A stretch of 64,000 bases of DNA, from NCBI GenBank assembly GCA_006176705.1, contig QRFJ01000365.1:645131-709130 (forward strand), in the 5' to 3' direction. Positions within the stretch are counted from its first letter, which is position 1, and every line of letters starts with the position of its first letter. Position numbers and translations under genes: made by a program. The notes under the pieces were generated by a model. That model was not told the origin of the DNA. It made no database searches and was given only the letters and a program-made list of their open reading frames with translations. Below, piece after piece: positions 36,110-47,330 of this stretch. This DNA is from Cocos nucifera. Lineage: Eukaryota > Streptophyta > Magnoliopsida > Arecales > Arecaceae.

Positions 36110-36769
36110 ATTTTTTATTGATTTATTTTTCTAAGCATATATATTATATGACTTGGATCGCTAACATGTTAATTAATATGATTTTTGTTGCTTAGTAAAT
36201 AAATATTAAATTTATTTTATTATTCATAAATTATTTGTTATTATATTTATAAATTAAAGTATATTTATCACTTAATATTATATTTTAAATTATTAAATTT
36301 AATATTATTCATAATTTATTTATTATTTTTATTCATAAATTAAAATATATTCATAACTTAATATTATATTTTAAATTATTAAATTTAATAATAATAAAAA
36401 TATTATATATATATATATATTCAATTAGACTGATAAGTCTTCGAGTTGACTTATCTTATATCAATTTTTTAATTATTTTTTATAATATTTTATTTTAAAA
36501 AATTAATTTTTTTAAAAAAAGACTATGATGATTTTGGGTGGAAAATGATTAATTCTTAGTATAATTTTAATGATATGAGCTCTCTTATTTTTTCTCTTCT
36601 TCTATAAATATTTTAACAATTTCAAACGATAAGTGATCTTGGATGGCTAGCGACTATTTAGTGGACAACCATTTGTAGCTGATTTAGTTTAGTTGTAGCA
36701 GATATCGAAAGTAATATTATAATTCATGATTAAATAATGAATCTAAGCCTTCCTTAATGTTCATTAACA
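36110..36769. other. AT-rich spacer, possible intron
   Basis: Very AT-rich, with a TA microsatellite at about 36401-36420 and no ORF. It runs up to the TTGCAG acceptor before 36782 and could be an intron of the neighbouring gene. Confidence 0.4.
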
Positions 36770-36781
36770 TTGCAGGTTATA

Positions 36782-38514
36782 ATGGGATCCAAATGTCATC
36801 TAGCTTTCACCCTCACACCTCGGCAGGCTATACGGAGCTCTGTATCTGAGTCACAAGCAGAGCATACTTCATCCACCTCTGCATTAGCTATCCAGGAATC
36901 ACCGGCATCTACTCCTCCACCAGCATCTGAGCCTCCATTGTCAGTCTTTTCGGCACATGCTCCATCCACTGATGAGTCTCCATTGGCATCCATGTCGATG
37001 ATCCCATGGCCAGTGAGTATACATTTTTATCATATCATTTATTTATTTATATAGTTATTATATACTTATATATTTGCATAATATATTTTTTTTATAGGTA
37101 CATCATCCAGTAGAATATTTCATGATCCCACATGCATGCTACATGTGTGGAATCGTCAGTATCAGGTGATGGTGGAGTACGATGCCAAGGGAAGACCAGT
37201 AGAAGAGACCACGTGGGAGATGCATTCCTTTTTTAGAGTGCTTGTGAGGCGGTCCAACATCATTTCGGTGCTGCCTATAGATTGGTGATTGATGGATGCT
37301 AGTGTCAAGGATCGAATGCATAAGAAGATATGGATAAGTGTATCTTAATTATATTTAGACGTTTGAGCCTTTACACTATGTTTGATTAGAATAATTTTGT
37401 AACTGACTTCTGATAACTTTATGCAGAGGAGGTACAACTTTTCATATCATGAGAGAACTCGAGATGCCTGACTAAAAAAGATTGGAGAGTTGTACCAGGG
37501 CTACAAGATCAAACTCCATAGAGGATGGCTCGAGCATCGATAGGACACTCTGGAGAAGCTTGTTCCTTAGATTTAGAACTATCCCCCGAGTCAGTGGGAG
37601 GGAATGGTTAGGCATTGAAAAAGTCAAAAATTTTAGATTTAATTTCTAACTTTTAAATTTTTTAATATATTTAAAATTATATTTAAATATTTTTTAAATA
37701 TTTATTATTTATTTAAATATTTTTTAAACTACTTTTCATTAGAATCGGAAGAATCGAGTAGCTCAAGAGTACATGCACACTCTCGATCGTGAGTCTATGG
37801 CTAGTCATGTGCATAGAGAGGTAATAAATTTTGAATCTTAGCTTACAAATTAAATTGATATTTTTTTACATATTTTTAATAAACTAATCCATTATTATAG
37901 CTGATGAGAGACTGAGTGATGCCCATCTGTAGCGTCATCTTTCAATCCAGTCGAATGGACAAGAAGGGCATGCCGATGAACATCGCGATCGAGAGGATTT
38001 TTGTAAGTAATAAATAGGATATTAGTATAATTAGTGTTATAACTTCTTATGATATTTTATTTAAATTTACAATTATAGGAGTAGTTAGATGGGCTTGCAA
38101 GCAAGGGCTCGAACACCTCTGGCTCCTATGACCATCTATGTCAAGTCTTGGAGCCTGAGCACTCTAGTAGGATCCAATGCAGGTCTGGACATATGCCAAT
38201 GAACTATTGGTCTAAGGTGAGCATCTCTTCACATGCTTCCAGTGCCATTAGTCAGGAGCAGCTTGATGAGGTGTTGGTGCAGGCTGCTCAGGTCAGGAAG
38301 CAGGCTACTTAGGCCAGGAAGCAGGCTATTGAGCAATAGGACATCATGACCGCTATGCTGATGAGGCTCAGCACGTGTTTGGAAGCTAACTTCATAGGTC
38401 TTGAGGATATGTTGGCTAGCATTTCAGCTTCAGTCCCTCCAGCTCTAGCTCCTCCAGCTTCTCTAGCTTGTGCTCCATTTCTTTCCAGTGATGATGACTT
38501 AGATGTAATTTAGT
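36782..38514 (+). pseudogene. Transposase_24 (Ptta/En/Spm)-like gene, split by introns
   Basis: Starts MGSKCHLAFTLTPRQA (36782), then a Ser/Pro-rich region to 37011. After a likely intron (GTGAGT at about 37013, TATAG near 37097) it continues with EYDAKGRPVEETTWEMHSFF, RRYNFSYHERT, GYKIKLHRGWLEH, NRKNRVAQEYMHTLDRES, MPMNIAIERIF, GLASKGSNTSGSYDH and a C-terminal helical part rich in AxQARKQA, ending SSDDDLDVI at 38514. The layout matches plant Transposase_24 proteins, which accompany TNP2 in CACTA elements. At least four in-frame stops (for example after ERTRDA) argue that it is dead. Confidence 0.72.
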
Positions 38515-38689
38515 AAATTTTTGATGTATTTTTTAAAAAAATATTTTAATAAATTTTATTCAGTAATAAAATTTAAGTATTTTAGAAATATTCTTATGTT
38601 TATAATATTTTCTTATATTATATATTGAACTATATTTATTAGATAAAAAATAAAAATTAAAAAATTAATATTTTTTATTTTTCAAAATC

Positions 38690-38970
38690 TATGGTAGTGG
38701 TTGCAAAATTACTATCGTAGATTATGTGCCAACCACTGCCATAGGTTATGGCAGTGGTTAGAAACTTGCTATCACAGATCACGTACCATCACTGCCATAG
38801 GTTGTCTATGGTAGTAGTTAGGTAACCGCTGCCATAGGCTCTATGACAGCAGTTAGAAAATCGCTACCATAGGAATCTATGGTAGTGGTTACTATAACCA
38901 CTATTATAGATCATCTATAGCAGCGATTGCTATAACTACTGTAAAAACTGCTACCATAGACCAACGGCGA
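38690..38970. repeat. Subterminal repeats, CTATGGTAGTGGTT family (right cluster)
   Basis: About eight units of CTATGGCAGTGGTT alternating with AACCGCTGCCATAG, so the whole stretch can fold into serial hairpins. It follows the Transposase_24-like gene, where CACTA 3' subterminal repeats are expected. No clear CACTA terminus is visible directly after it. Confidence 0.8.
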
Positions 38971-39384
38971 TGGCAACAGTGGCAGTAGTACAATCTATTC
39001 AAGAATCGAAGAAGTGTATCAAAAGATATGCCTACGTATCGAAAGATATACCTCTATATCAAAACTTACTAATATTATTTTATATTTTTTATAACGAGAT
39101 GGTGGAACATCCAGCTCTCATCCACCAACTGCTGGAGAGGAGGAGGCAGATGGCGACAAGGATTGGACCTAATTTCTTTTAATGTATTATATTTTTTTAT
39201 ACTACTTATAAAAAAATTATATAATTTATATTTTTAATATAATATAATTAGTTTTTAATTTTTTATTATTATATTATCTTTGGATTTTAATTATAGCAGG
39301 TATTAGGAACCATAATTTATTATAATTAATAAAAATAGAGTTTAAAAAATATTATTATTAAATTTTAAAAAAATAAAATTTAAT
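38971..39384 (+). pseudogene. 3' end of a second CACTA gene
   Basis: The open piece ends MVEHPALIHQLLERRRQMATRIGPNFF (39101-39180), then AT-rich sequence resembling a 3' untranslated region. It precedes another subterminal repeat family, so it may be the last exon of the outer CACTA element. I do not recognise a domain. Confidence 0.4.
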
Positions 39385-39840
39385 ATTAGCATCAGTATTA
39401 GCAATGATATTTTCTATCATTAATAATTATTAGCGATGACATTAGCGTCTATTTGCTATTGTTAATATTTCTTAAACTAAATTTTTTTTATTTCATTTAA
39501 AACTTAAAAATATTAGAAATGACATTAGCAATGGCATTTTTGGTCGTTAATAATTATTAGCGATAGTATTAGCCATGAAAATACCTTCGCTAATATTTTT
39601 TTTATTTTTTTAAAAAAATAATTTAAAAATTAAAAAATAATTAGTGATGGAATTATTCCATCACTAAAGCCGTCGCTAATAGTCTTATTAGTGATGGCTA
39701 GATTGTCCATTGCTAGTAATGGTATTTAGTGACTAGGATTTTTCAGATTGGCTTTTACGACGGGATTAGTAATGGAGGAGCTATTAGCGATGGTGGAAGG
39801 ACTATTAACGATGGCAATTAGCCATCGCTAATAGTTTGGA
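39385..39840. repeat. Subterminal repeats, ATTAGCGATGG family
   Basis: Ten or more degenerate copies of TTAGCGATGGCA in both orientations, clearly different from the CTATAGCAGCGG family. They run up to the terminal inverted repeat. Confidence 0.8.
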
Positions 39841-39851
39841 TTCTTGTAGTG
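39841..39851. repeat. CACTA 3' terminal inverted repeat
   Basis: TTCTTGTAGTG, the reverse complement of CACTACAAGAA, which is a common plant CACTA terminus. The next three bases (AGT, 39852-39854) would be the target duplication; the partner is outside the window. Confidence 0.85.
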
Positions 39852-40872
39852 AGTGGCCTTTAAGATTGGGGAGATGTCGACATGGACCACCCAATAGCTT
39901 CCTTCCCCTTCTGAGTGGTCTCTCTTCCCCTCTTCATGGTAGGCTGGTCGGTCGGATCTTACTTCTTTTTCTTCATCTCTGCTAGTCATTTTGAATCAAA
40001 CCTCATAAGTGCTACCAAAATAAAGAAAAAATATTCTCAAAAAAACATATGTATATCTAAAGATACTTATGTTTATCTTTGGTTGATGTCAAAGTCGAAC
40101 AAAGACTAGTCCATCACCAACTGGCTTGGCTTGGGATCTTCATACCCAGCAGCTCTTCAAAAGCCTTTTTATCCCTAGGCAATATTTGACTTTTCGAGTT
40201 CTATTTAAGCTAAGATTTATGCTAGCTATAACTAAAATCCCAAGGAATGTCGGAAGAAATAAAAAAGAAATGACTCTTCTAATCATGAATTGAAGAAGGA
40301 AAGGACCAAATTTATAGTTTGGTTGAGGTGAAAAATATCATCAGCCTTTCTCAGTAGGATGTTTCTTCAGGATAAATAATGCCCTAAAAAGAGAAATCCT
40401 ACGATCAATTGCAGTAAAACTATAACAGATAATAAAAACTAGAATCATCCTAATATCATTAGGGTGACCTAGGTTGGATGGAGTCTATAGAAATTCAGAA
40501 CATTACAAATAAAATAATGGAGTAGAAAACATAGCCCCAACTAGAGTACCTTATTATAAAAGAAAATATAGCCTTCTGGAGGTTGTATCGCTTGGCCATT
40601 CAGCCCGGAGCTATCAACTAGAAGTTCTCAGGGATAATATAGTTATCCCTAAGTTTTTAGAGGTCATCGTTAGTCATGATGGAGGGTTCAGTACCTGGGC
40701 AAAAAAAGAATCCAAAAATCCCCTTATTAGAGACTCTGGATCATTCTTGTAGGATGTATTAGCCTTGATGATCGTTCAAGATGGAATAGCCACCTCGAGA
40801 TCAAGTTAGGGCTAGGTTGATTGAGAAACTCGGACACCTTGAATCTTCTTCTTCCTTCTCTTATCACCACCA
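39852..40872 (-). pseudogene. K: ORF of the PF04195 type (putative gypsy type transposon), main part
   Basis: On the minus strand, with shifts and stops, the pieces read DLEVAIPS, IIPENFxLIAPG-like and PPEGYIFFYNKVLQLG-like (40560-40640), CNVLNFYRLHPTQVT-like (40440-40500), FPSSIHDWKSHFFFISSDIPW-like (40240-40310) and LLGMKIPSQASW (40110-40160). These follow the known order of this plant gag-like family found in large non-autonomous Gypsy elements. Quoted motifs marked '-like' contain ambiguous or substituted positions. The start codon lies on the other side of element I, at 44477. Confidence 0.7.
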
Positions 40873-41901
40873 TATTAGGATATCAACTTACTCTGATACT
40901 GATTGTTGTGGAAGTTTGGCCAGAACACCACCACCTCAGGACCTTCTCAATATCACTTGTATTACACTCGATCATATGTGGATACCACAAAAGAAAGAAA
41001 AAAAAAATAAAAGATAAGAGATGACATAATCAAGCATGTGGATTAGACCAAGGTCTATCTCTATGGGACATGCAAACTTCACTATAAGAGAAAAAATTAA
41101 ATAAATATAAAAAAAACTTACCACTCAACCTCTGTACAAAAGTTTCTCAATAAAAAGTTTCAAAACCTTCATAAAAGTACTCTAAAATCTCTCAAGAAGC
41201 CTCTCAATATCTTCAGGACATTACCAACTCTCCGATGTAATAAACGGTTTGTCAATCAAAATTATATAGACTACAAAATCACTGAAACCATGTTTCAATA
41301 GAAAAATATAGCCATAATCAAACTCGAAACCCCTTTGGACTATCTAATCATGACCAGCTCACTACAGAGCTGTCAGATCATGCAAAAATAGTCCTAATCA
41401 TGTTCGGATCTATTCTAGACCACTAGATCATGGGGCTTGCATTTGAGCCATTCAATCATGCAATCGGTCCCTGAAACAGCTTGTAAACTATGAGAAATGG
41501 CCTAGAAATGGCCGCCAGTCCACTATCGACTGCATGAAATGGATCGAGAAATGCTTCAGTCCATGGCCCATGTGAAGCCTGGGCACCCTTTGTCGGGCCC
41601 ATGCACATCTGCGTGGCCCCGCATGCCCGTGCACTTGCATGTCAGTGTTGGCCCAGTGCATGGCTGGCCTAGCATCGCCGCACGCTGTTGGCCTGGCTCG
41701 CGATGCCGCCAAGTTGCATCGACTCGTGGGCCACTCCAGTGGGCTCATGAGCCATACCACCTTGCTCCAGCATTCTTTTATGCGTATCTTCTTTGTTCGA
41801 ACTCTGATTAGGCTGTTCTTGATCTCATTGGATTTCGTTCGTCATCCTGGATCATGTTCTGAATTTATTGTGGATAGAATCTTGAGGTACTTTTTTCAAT
41901 A
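40873..41901 (-). repeat. I: 3' LTR, 1029 bp
   Basis: Collinear over its length with 43448-44446. Its end on the minus strand is TATTGAAAAAA, compared with TGTTGAAAAAA in the other copy. ORFs inside it at 41488-41902, in all frames, come from a GC-rich patch and are not taken as genes. Confidence 0.85.
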
Positions 41902-42199
41902 ATCTCTATCTTGACTCGATGTTCAGCCTTTACTTATTTCTGAGAGCTTGTGATCCATCTCGTCCCCATGCTCCTGAGGCACGTCCACTGTCTCATGGAT
42001 GGACAAACATGAGAGTCAAGCCAGACAGCTCGATCCCACCTCCATCACTGATTATGATCCTCCTGACCTGAGACTTACTTGGGGTAGCCTCCGATAATAG
42101 AAACTTCACTCTATGACGTCATCTCTCATCCTGCCGAGTCTTCCATCTCATGCCCAATCCACCTCCATCTAGAGCTCTACCTCGCACTGGGCTCCTTGC
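41902..42199 (-). other. I: internal region between protease and 3' LTR
   Basis: No pol domain is visible in the roughly 300 bases between the end of the protease homology and the polypurine-like AAGATAGAGAT next to the LTR. The normal 3 kb of integrase, reverse transcriptase and RNase H is absent. Confidence 0.65.
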
Positions 42200-42520
42200 C
42201 ATCCTCCATATTTTCTTTCTCTAATCACCACCCTACTGCCATACATGATCTTCCAGATTTCATTACTAGCTACCAAGCTGTAACCATTTGAATCCAGTCT
42301 GCTCGGTGAGATTAGATTCTTTTTAAAACTAGGTATGTATCGGATCCATCCAACTTCTTCACTATTCCATCATGGAGCTTCATGCTGACCATCCCACTGC
42401 ACTTGATCTCATAGCTTGATCCATTTGATAGGAACATAGTTTCCTCACTGGTCTCTAGGGAGTCAAACAGCTCCTCTCTATAATATGCATGATGGAAATA
42501 AGCAGAATCCATAATCCACT
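42200..42520 (-). pseudogene. I: Copia protease region
   Basis: Reads WIMDSAYFHHAYYREELFDS, then MKLHDGIVKKLDG; the usual form has D-S-G/A/C at the active site, and here it is DSA. It runs on toward a typical ISxSRLDSNGY-like piece. There is at least one frameshift. Confidence 0.72.
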
Positions 42521-42689
42521 AGGAGAAAAAAATAGATACTTCATCAGTTATCAGAAGGATATTGTCACTGCCTTCTATATCACTACTGGCTATTGCGATA
42601 GTAGCCTATGTTCGATCTTTGAGTTGAGGACAACCTCTAGCATGATACCCCAACTCGTCACATTGATAGTACCTAATCTTGCTGGAGTC

Positions 42690-43345
42690 TCTTATCTTGG
42701 ACTTGGACCGCCCACCTTGTGATCTCCTGTCACTCCATCTTCTGCCACCATCATCTCCAATCACCATCAGGATTGAGTTGCCATCTAAACTTGAGGTTCG
42801 ATTCTCCTACTTGGAAAGCTCATTCTGGAGTAGTGCAAAAGTCACATCTTCTATCTTGATGTTGCTCTTACCTGCAAGAAGAGTAGTTAATAATGACTCG
42901 AAAGAGGGTGGAAGCGATGATAGCAAAACCAACATCCTGATCTTCTTCTTAATTTTTTCGTCAATGCTGAGAAGGTCGGTGATGATCTTTTGAAAGTTTA
43001 ATAGATGCCTCTGCATGCTTTGACCTTCATCCATCCACAGCTGGTAGAACTATGTCCAAAGAAATATGTGTTGGTGAGTGATTTTGTCATATATAATTTT
43101 TTGAACTTCGACCACATTGCCATCAAAAAAGTTTTGCCGAGTACATGGATCACTATATCATCCGCTAGGTACAAACGGATCATGCTCATCACCTGCATCT
43201 AGAACCGCATCCAATCCTTCACCTACATGATAGCTGGCACATCCTCGCATAAGAGAGCATCGATCAACCCCTACTAGATGAGCACATCCTTCACCCTCGC
43301 TTGCTAAAGGAAGAAATTGCTCTTTCCATTGAATTGGCTGATCTC
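42690..43345 (-). pseudogene. I: Copia gag
   Basis: Reads MEISQFNGKSNFF, QARVKDVLI, GLIDALLCEDVPA, then MWSKFKKLYMTKSLTN (near 43100) and, in another frame, DEGQSMQRHLLNFQKIITDL and LLSSLPPSFESLLTTLL (42807-43034). This is a UBN2-type gag with the usual MTKSLTN and SLPPSF motifs. A damaged knuckle (YYQCDELGYHARGC) follows near 42630. There is one frameshift and several stops. It is a different family from A/B/C and E/F. Confidence 0.83.
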
Positions 43346-43430
43346 CATCTTAATTGAGCTTGTCTTCTTCATCTTCTTTGGTCTCAATTAACACTATCAT
43401 GATCTAGGCAACCACATGCGCTAGTATCAT

Positions 43431-43445
43431 CTAGCTCTGATATTA
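43431..43445 (-). other. I primer binding site (degraded, tRNA-Met)
   Basis: The minus strand reads TAATATCAGAGCTAG, two bases after the LTR, compared with TGGTATCAGAGC. Two early changes are present. Confidence 0.7.
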
Positions 43446-43447
43446 AT

Positions 43448-44446
43448 TGTTAGGGTATCAACTCACTCTAATATCGATTGTTGTGGGAGTCTGGCCAGGA
43501 CACCATCACCTCAGGACCTTCTTGATACCATTTGCATTGTACTCGATCACGTGTGGATACTATAAGAGAAAAAAAGAAGAATAAAAGATAAGAGATAGCA
43601 CAATCGAGTATATAGATTAGACCAAGGTTTACCTCCATGGGGCATACAAACTTTGCTATGAGAGAAAGAAAATCAAACAAATATAAGAAAAACTTATCAA
43701 TCAATCCTTATACAAGAATCTCTTAACAAAAAGTTCTAAAACCCTCTTAAAAAGTCTCTAAGCACCATCAAGATATCACCAGCTCTCTGATGCAATAAAT
43801 GGTTCATTAATCGAAGTTATATAGACTCTAGAATTACTAAAACTATATTTTAGTAGGAAAAGATGGCCCTAATCATACTTGAAACCCCTCTAGATCATTT
43901 GATCATGATCGACTCACTCCAGAGCCATCAGATCATGGAAAATCAATCCTGATCAAGCTCGAATTTTCTCTGGATTATGAAATCACAATCAGCTTCCATT
44001 GAGCCATCCGATCATGCGATCGGTCCATGAAACAACTTATAAACTATGAGAAAAAACCATTGGTCCATCATGGACCACATTAAATAGAGTGGAAAATGCT
44101 CTAATCCATGGCCCACATGTGGATTGCATGAGGCCTGGGCACCCTCTATTGGGCTTGCACGTGCCCACGTGGCCCATGCCCGTGCGGCCTGCACACTCAC
44201 GCCCCTAGGCTGGCCCAATGCCATCGCATACTGCCGACTTAGCCCGTGATGCTACCATCTTGCACCGGCCCGTGAGCCCCTCTAGTAGGCCCATGGACCG
44301 TGCCACCTCGCTTTGGCATTCTTTCGCATGTATCTTCTTTGTCTGGACTTTGATTGGGCTATTCTTGATCTTGTTGGATTCTATTCGTTGTTCTGAATCT
44401 TTTTTGGATTTATTATGGATCGAATCTTAAGGCATTTTTTTCAACA
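43448..44446 (-). repeat. I: 5' LTR, 999 bp
   Basis: Starts TGTTGAAAAAA and ends ...CCTAACA on the minus strand. It is the partner of 40873-41901. Confidence 0.87.
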
Positions 44447-44477
44447 CACTGAAAGAAGCACTATTATAGGAAGACAT
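44447..44477 (-). pseudogene. K: first codons of the PF04195-type ORF
   Basis: ATG at 44477 followed by SSYNSASFS, then cut by element I at 44446. Ser-rich starts of this kind are usual for the family. The sequence between 44478 and 44571 is CT-rich leader. Confidence 0.6.
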
Positions 44478-44571
44478 TTTTGGCAGAACAAAAGAAAACA
44501 AAGGGGAAGAAATGAACTAAACAAAGAAGATAAAGAGAATAGAAAAAACCCTATTCGGGAGTGATAAGAGC

Positions 44572-46120
44572 ACGATATTATCATTAGGACACCATGTTTA
44601 TCAATTTAATTCTGACTTTTTAAAATAATTAAAAAATATATAGATAATAGTGAGTTGGATCAAATATACAGGGAAGGTAGTGCTTTAGTTTTAAAATTTT
44701 TGATTTTATAAAAAGAAAAAGAAAAAATTTTTATAAATAAAATTAAAGTTAGAAAATAGAAATTATAATTGCATAAAATTAAATAACAAAAATTTAAATA
44801 GCATGAAAATAAAATTTGGGTACTAAGATTTATTACCTAGATCTTAGCATCTACTTGCAATAAAATAAAATTAAACTTACAATAAAAGTAAAGGATTGAA
44901 ATTTAAATAGCAAAAAAATAAAATTTGCATTAATTTAAACTTTAGAATTTAAATACATGAAATTTTAGAAGAATAGGAAAAGAAAATAAAAACTAGAAGT
45001 AGGCGATCCTGATCTTGGATCGATATTGGCGTTGAGATGGTGTAGAAGACTGGCTCTTCCTTTCAGCACCATCTGCCTCGAAGCAACCATTATCCCAAAC
45101 TCGGCCTCTACCCTATACCATAGATTTTTCTTGATCAAAGATAGTTTGAAACCTTTGCCTGGAGTCTTATTTATAGATGCTGGAGAGGAGAGACCTTTGC
45201 TATCAGCTAATATGGGACTATGCTCAGTGTACAGAGAGAAATCTAACTGAAAATCAATTTAAAACATCACCTGGGTTGTGTCTTCTGTGAGTTCTGATTT
45301 TCTAGCCAACAGATGGGAATCCAAAGATTCAAAAAATATCAAAAAAAAAAAAATTATCAACCCAAATCAAGTCGAATTAACTTCTGGCTGTTGGATCATG
45401 CTCATCAGGTGAATCTGGGCCCTTGGATCATGTCAAAATCATCTTTAAAGTCCTTTAGATAAAAAATGTCACTGGCCATTCGATTATAATCGGGAGTGAA
45501 GTAACCATTGAATTGTGTTGATTGGGAGCTCGCTTTCATTGGATCTCGCTAATGGCCCTTAGCTTCCTTTATCAAATCAAAAATTACCCATGGTCATTAG
45601 ATCTTGACCGATAGCGAGCACGGCCATTAGATGGTGCATTTACTATGTTGTAGATCCTGTAGACTGGTTATGTGATGGACTTTGCCCAATCAGAATGTGA
45701 CATGCTAGCTAAATTGATGAAATTGCCCCTGAACGCTGCATGGGATTTTTTGTGGATCCTTTAGGGGTCCACACATACCGCATCGGTCGTCAGTCCACGA
45801 TGAGATACGTGAAATTTGATGTCAGCTGGGTCGAGGGCTTAGCAGCTTTCAAGGTGGCTTGTGATGCGCCGGCTTGGCTGAGCATGCTGGCTTGGCTGGG
45901 CGGGCTGGTTGAGCTAATTTTTTTTTAAAAAAAAAAATTCATAGCGGATTCAATTTCAATCTGTTTTGCTCCAAATTTACTTCATTTTGACCAAAAAAAT
46001 GAGTGCTTTTATTTATGATAATATTTCCTAAAATGATAAATAAAAATATTAATTCTTAAAAATAAAGATCAATTAATTTATAAATTAGTATTTTTATTGA
46101 TGTTTTTATGATATTTATCA
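44572..46120 (-). repeat. J: 3' LTR, 1549 bp
   Basis: TGATAAATATC at 46120 and ...CTTATCA at 44572 on the minus strand. Collinear with the Z LTR in parts, including an A/T homopolymer (45921-45938) and the final 200 bases. No primer site follows at 44571, which supports reading it as the 3' LTR. ORFs at 45026 and 45740 are not convincing. Confidence 0.7.
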
Positions 46121-46132
46121 CACTCCCTAATT
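46121..46132 (-). other. J polypurine tract
   Basis: The minus strand reads AATTAGGGAGTG directly before the LTR start TGATAAA. It is less pure than that of Z. Confidence 0.6.
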
Positions 46133-47330
46133 TAAGCTTTGCTCATCCTCGAGTAAAGAAATTTAGTTTTAGATATCTTTTAAGCTTAGTATTTTAAATT
46201 TCACTATGCAATTTTTAAAATGGCTATTTATGTTTAGTAGAGTGTAAGTGAGGTATATCATTGGAGTATTAATACTTATCAATATAAAAATTTAGTAAAG
46301 AACATTCAACTTTTCTAAATTTTTTCTAAATTATTCTTACCTTTATCTCTAAATCATCTAAACTTTCATATGGACAAGTGTATTTGTTACTTCCATCCTT
46401 CATTTATTGATATTTTATTTTTTTATTTATATTACCCATTTTTTTATGCGAATAACATTGCTTACTTAGGCAATGGGATCCGGTTACTTTGTGAAAAACC
46501 AATGTGTATTTTTTTTAATGTTGTATCACTATTGAGTGTCTTAATTCCTTAAGCTTTCTATTTGATCCATATAGTGAGTCTTGGGCTAATTACTCTCAGT
46601 TGGCTTTAGAGCACTAGGTATAAAATATCCCTCAGACTTACTAGCTCAAATCAAACAGGCTACGAGTTAAGACTAGCTTTACAATGAGCTTCTTCGCCCT
46701 TCCCATCTTTTAACATGAAACTCTATACTTGCTTAGATAAAAAGGCCCAGTTACTTAGTTAGAGGTACTTGGAAACTATTTTATTTTAAAAATATTTTTT
46801 TATAAAAAAATGTATAGTTATCCTACACAGGCCCATAAAAAATAACTCTTCTTTGATGCTGGTAGGAAAAATCAGAAGTGCTTAAAGAAAAAATATTTAT
46901 ATTCTAGCTTTAGCTCTTCATTGAGTTTTCTTAATACTTGATCTCTTAATATCTCATAAATTTTTTAGTCTGTATCAATTTTCTTTTAAAAATGCTTAGT
47001 TCAACTCGATTCTTAAGCATAATTGGGTGTCTAAATGCTAAATACTAACTTCTTCGAGGACTTTAAAATTTTAAAATTTTTTATTATTCTTCCAGCCCCC
47101 CCATAACTTAATCAACATTGTCCTCAATAGAGAAAGAAAAATAAAAGATGTAATAAAGAATAGAAAAGAATATACTTGACTTGATATGTTTTCAGTCCAT
47201 CATGGATCTTTGAAAATTTAGGCTGCCCCTCCAACTTATCAACATAGGCCAAAAAAAATATTAAATTAAAAAGATAAATTAGATGCAAAAAAACTAAATA
47301 TTGGGTTGCCTTCCAACAAGCGCTAAATTT
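46133..47330 (-). other. J: non-coding 3' region
   Basis: AT-rich, without an ORF beyond 61 residues. A second C-rich tract (47090-47102) and AGCGCTTGTTGGAAGGCAACCC-like sequence near 47300-47330 are reminiscent of the 3' non-coding part of Athila/Tat elements. Confidence 0.5.

Larger units (their letters stand above)
29979..39851 (+). mobile_element. CACTA (En/Spm) DNA transposon region, 5' end not visible, probably composite
   Basis: Contains a TNP2-type transposase gene, a second decayed gene, a large inverted-repeat structure, a Transposase_24-like gene, two distinct families of subterminal repeats (34 kb/38.7 kb and 39.4 kb) and a 3' terminal inverted repeat TTCTTGTAGTG ending at 39851. 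Two subterminal families in one element are unusual, so at least two CACTA elements are probably joined or nested. The 5' terminus is left of G. The outer end cuts the K ORF. Confidence 0.75.
40873..44446 (-). mobile_element. Element I: non-autonomous Copia derivative with gag and protease only
   Basis: Two direct LTRs of about 1 kb (40873-41901 and 43448-44446) flank 1.55 kb with gag, zinc knuckle and protease but no integrase, reverse transcriptase or RNase H. The flanking five bases are CACCA (40868-40872) and CACTG (44447-44451), matching at three of five, which would fit a decayed target duplication. The LTRs differ at many positions, so the insertion is old. Confidence 0.82.
39852..44571 (-). 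mobile_element. Element K: 'putative gypsy type transposon' remnant, interrupted by I
   Basis: Consists of 44447-44571 (upstream sequence and the first codons) and 39852-40872 (rest of the ORF), separated by element I. On the right it meets the LTR end of J at 44572, on the left the CACTA terminus at 39851. No LTR of K itself is visible. It seems to be the outermost host of both nests in this window. Confidence 0.65.

Noticed and set aside
33930..39840. CRISPR array
   Set aside because: The repeats are irregular, alternate in orientation and have no unique spacers of constant length. They are CACTA subterminal repeats in a eukaryotic context.
41488..41902. Three overlapping 87- to 90-residue ORFs
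   Set aside because: They lie in a GC-rich part of an LTR of element I; the sister LTR at 44012-44430 keeps only broken versions.
44572..46120. This LTR as the 5' LTR of K
   Set aside because: No primer binding site follows at 44571, and a polypurine tract precedes the LTR on the other side, so it is J's 3' LTR.
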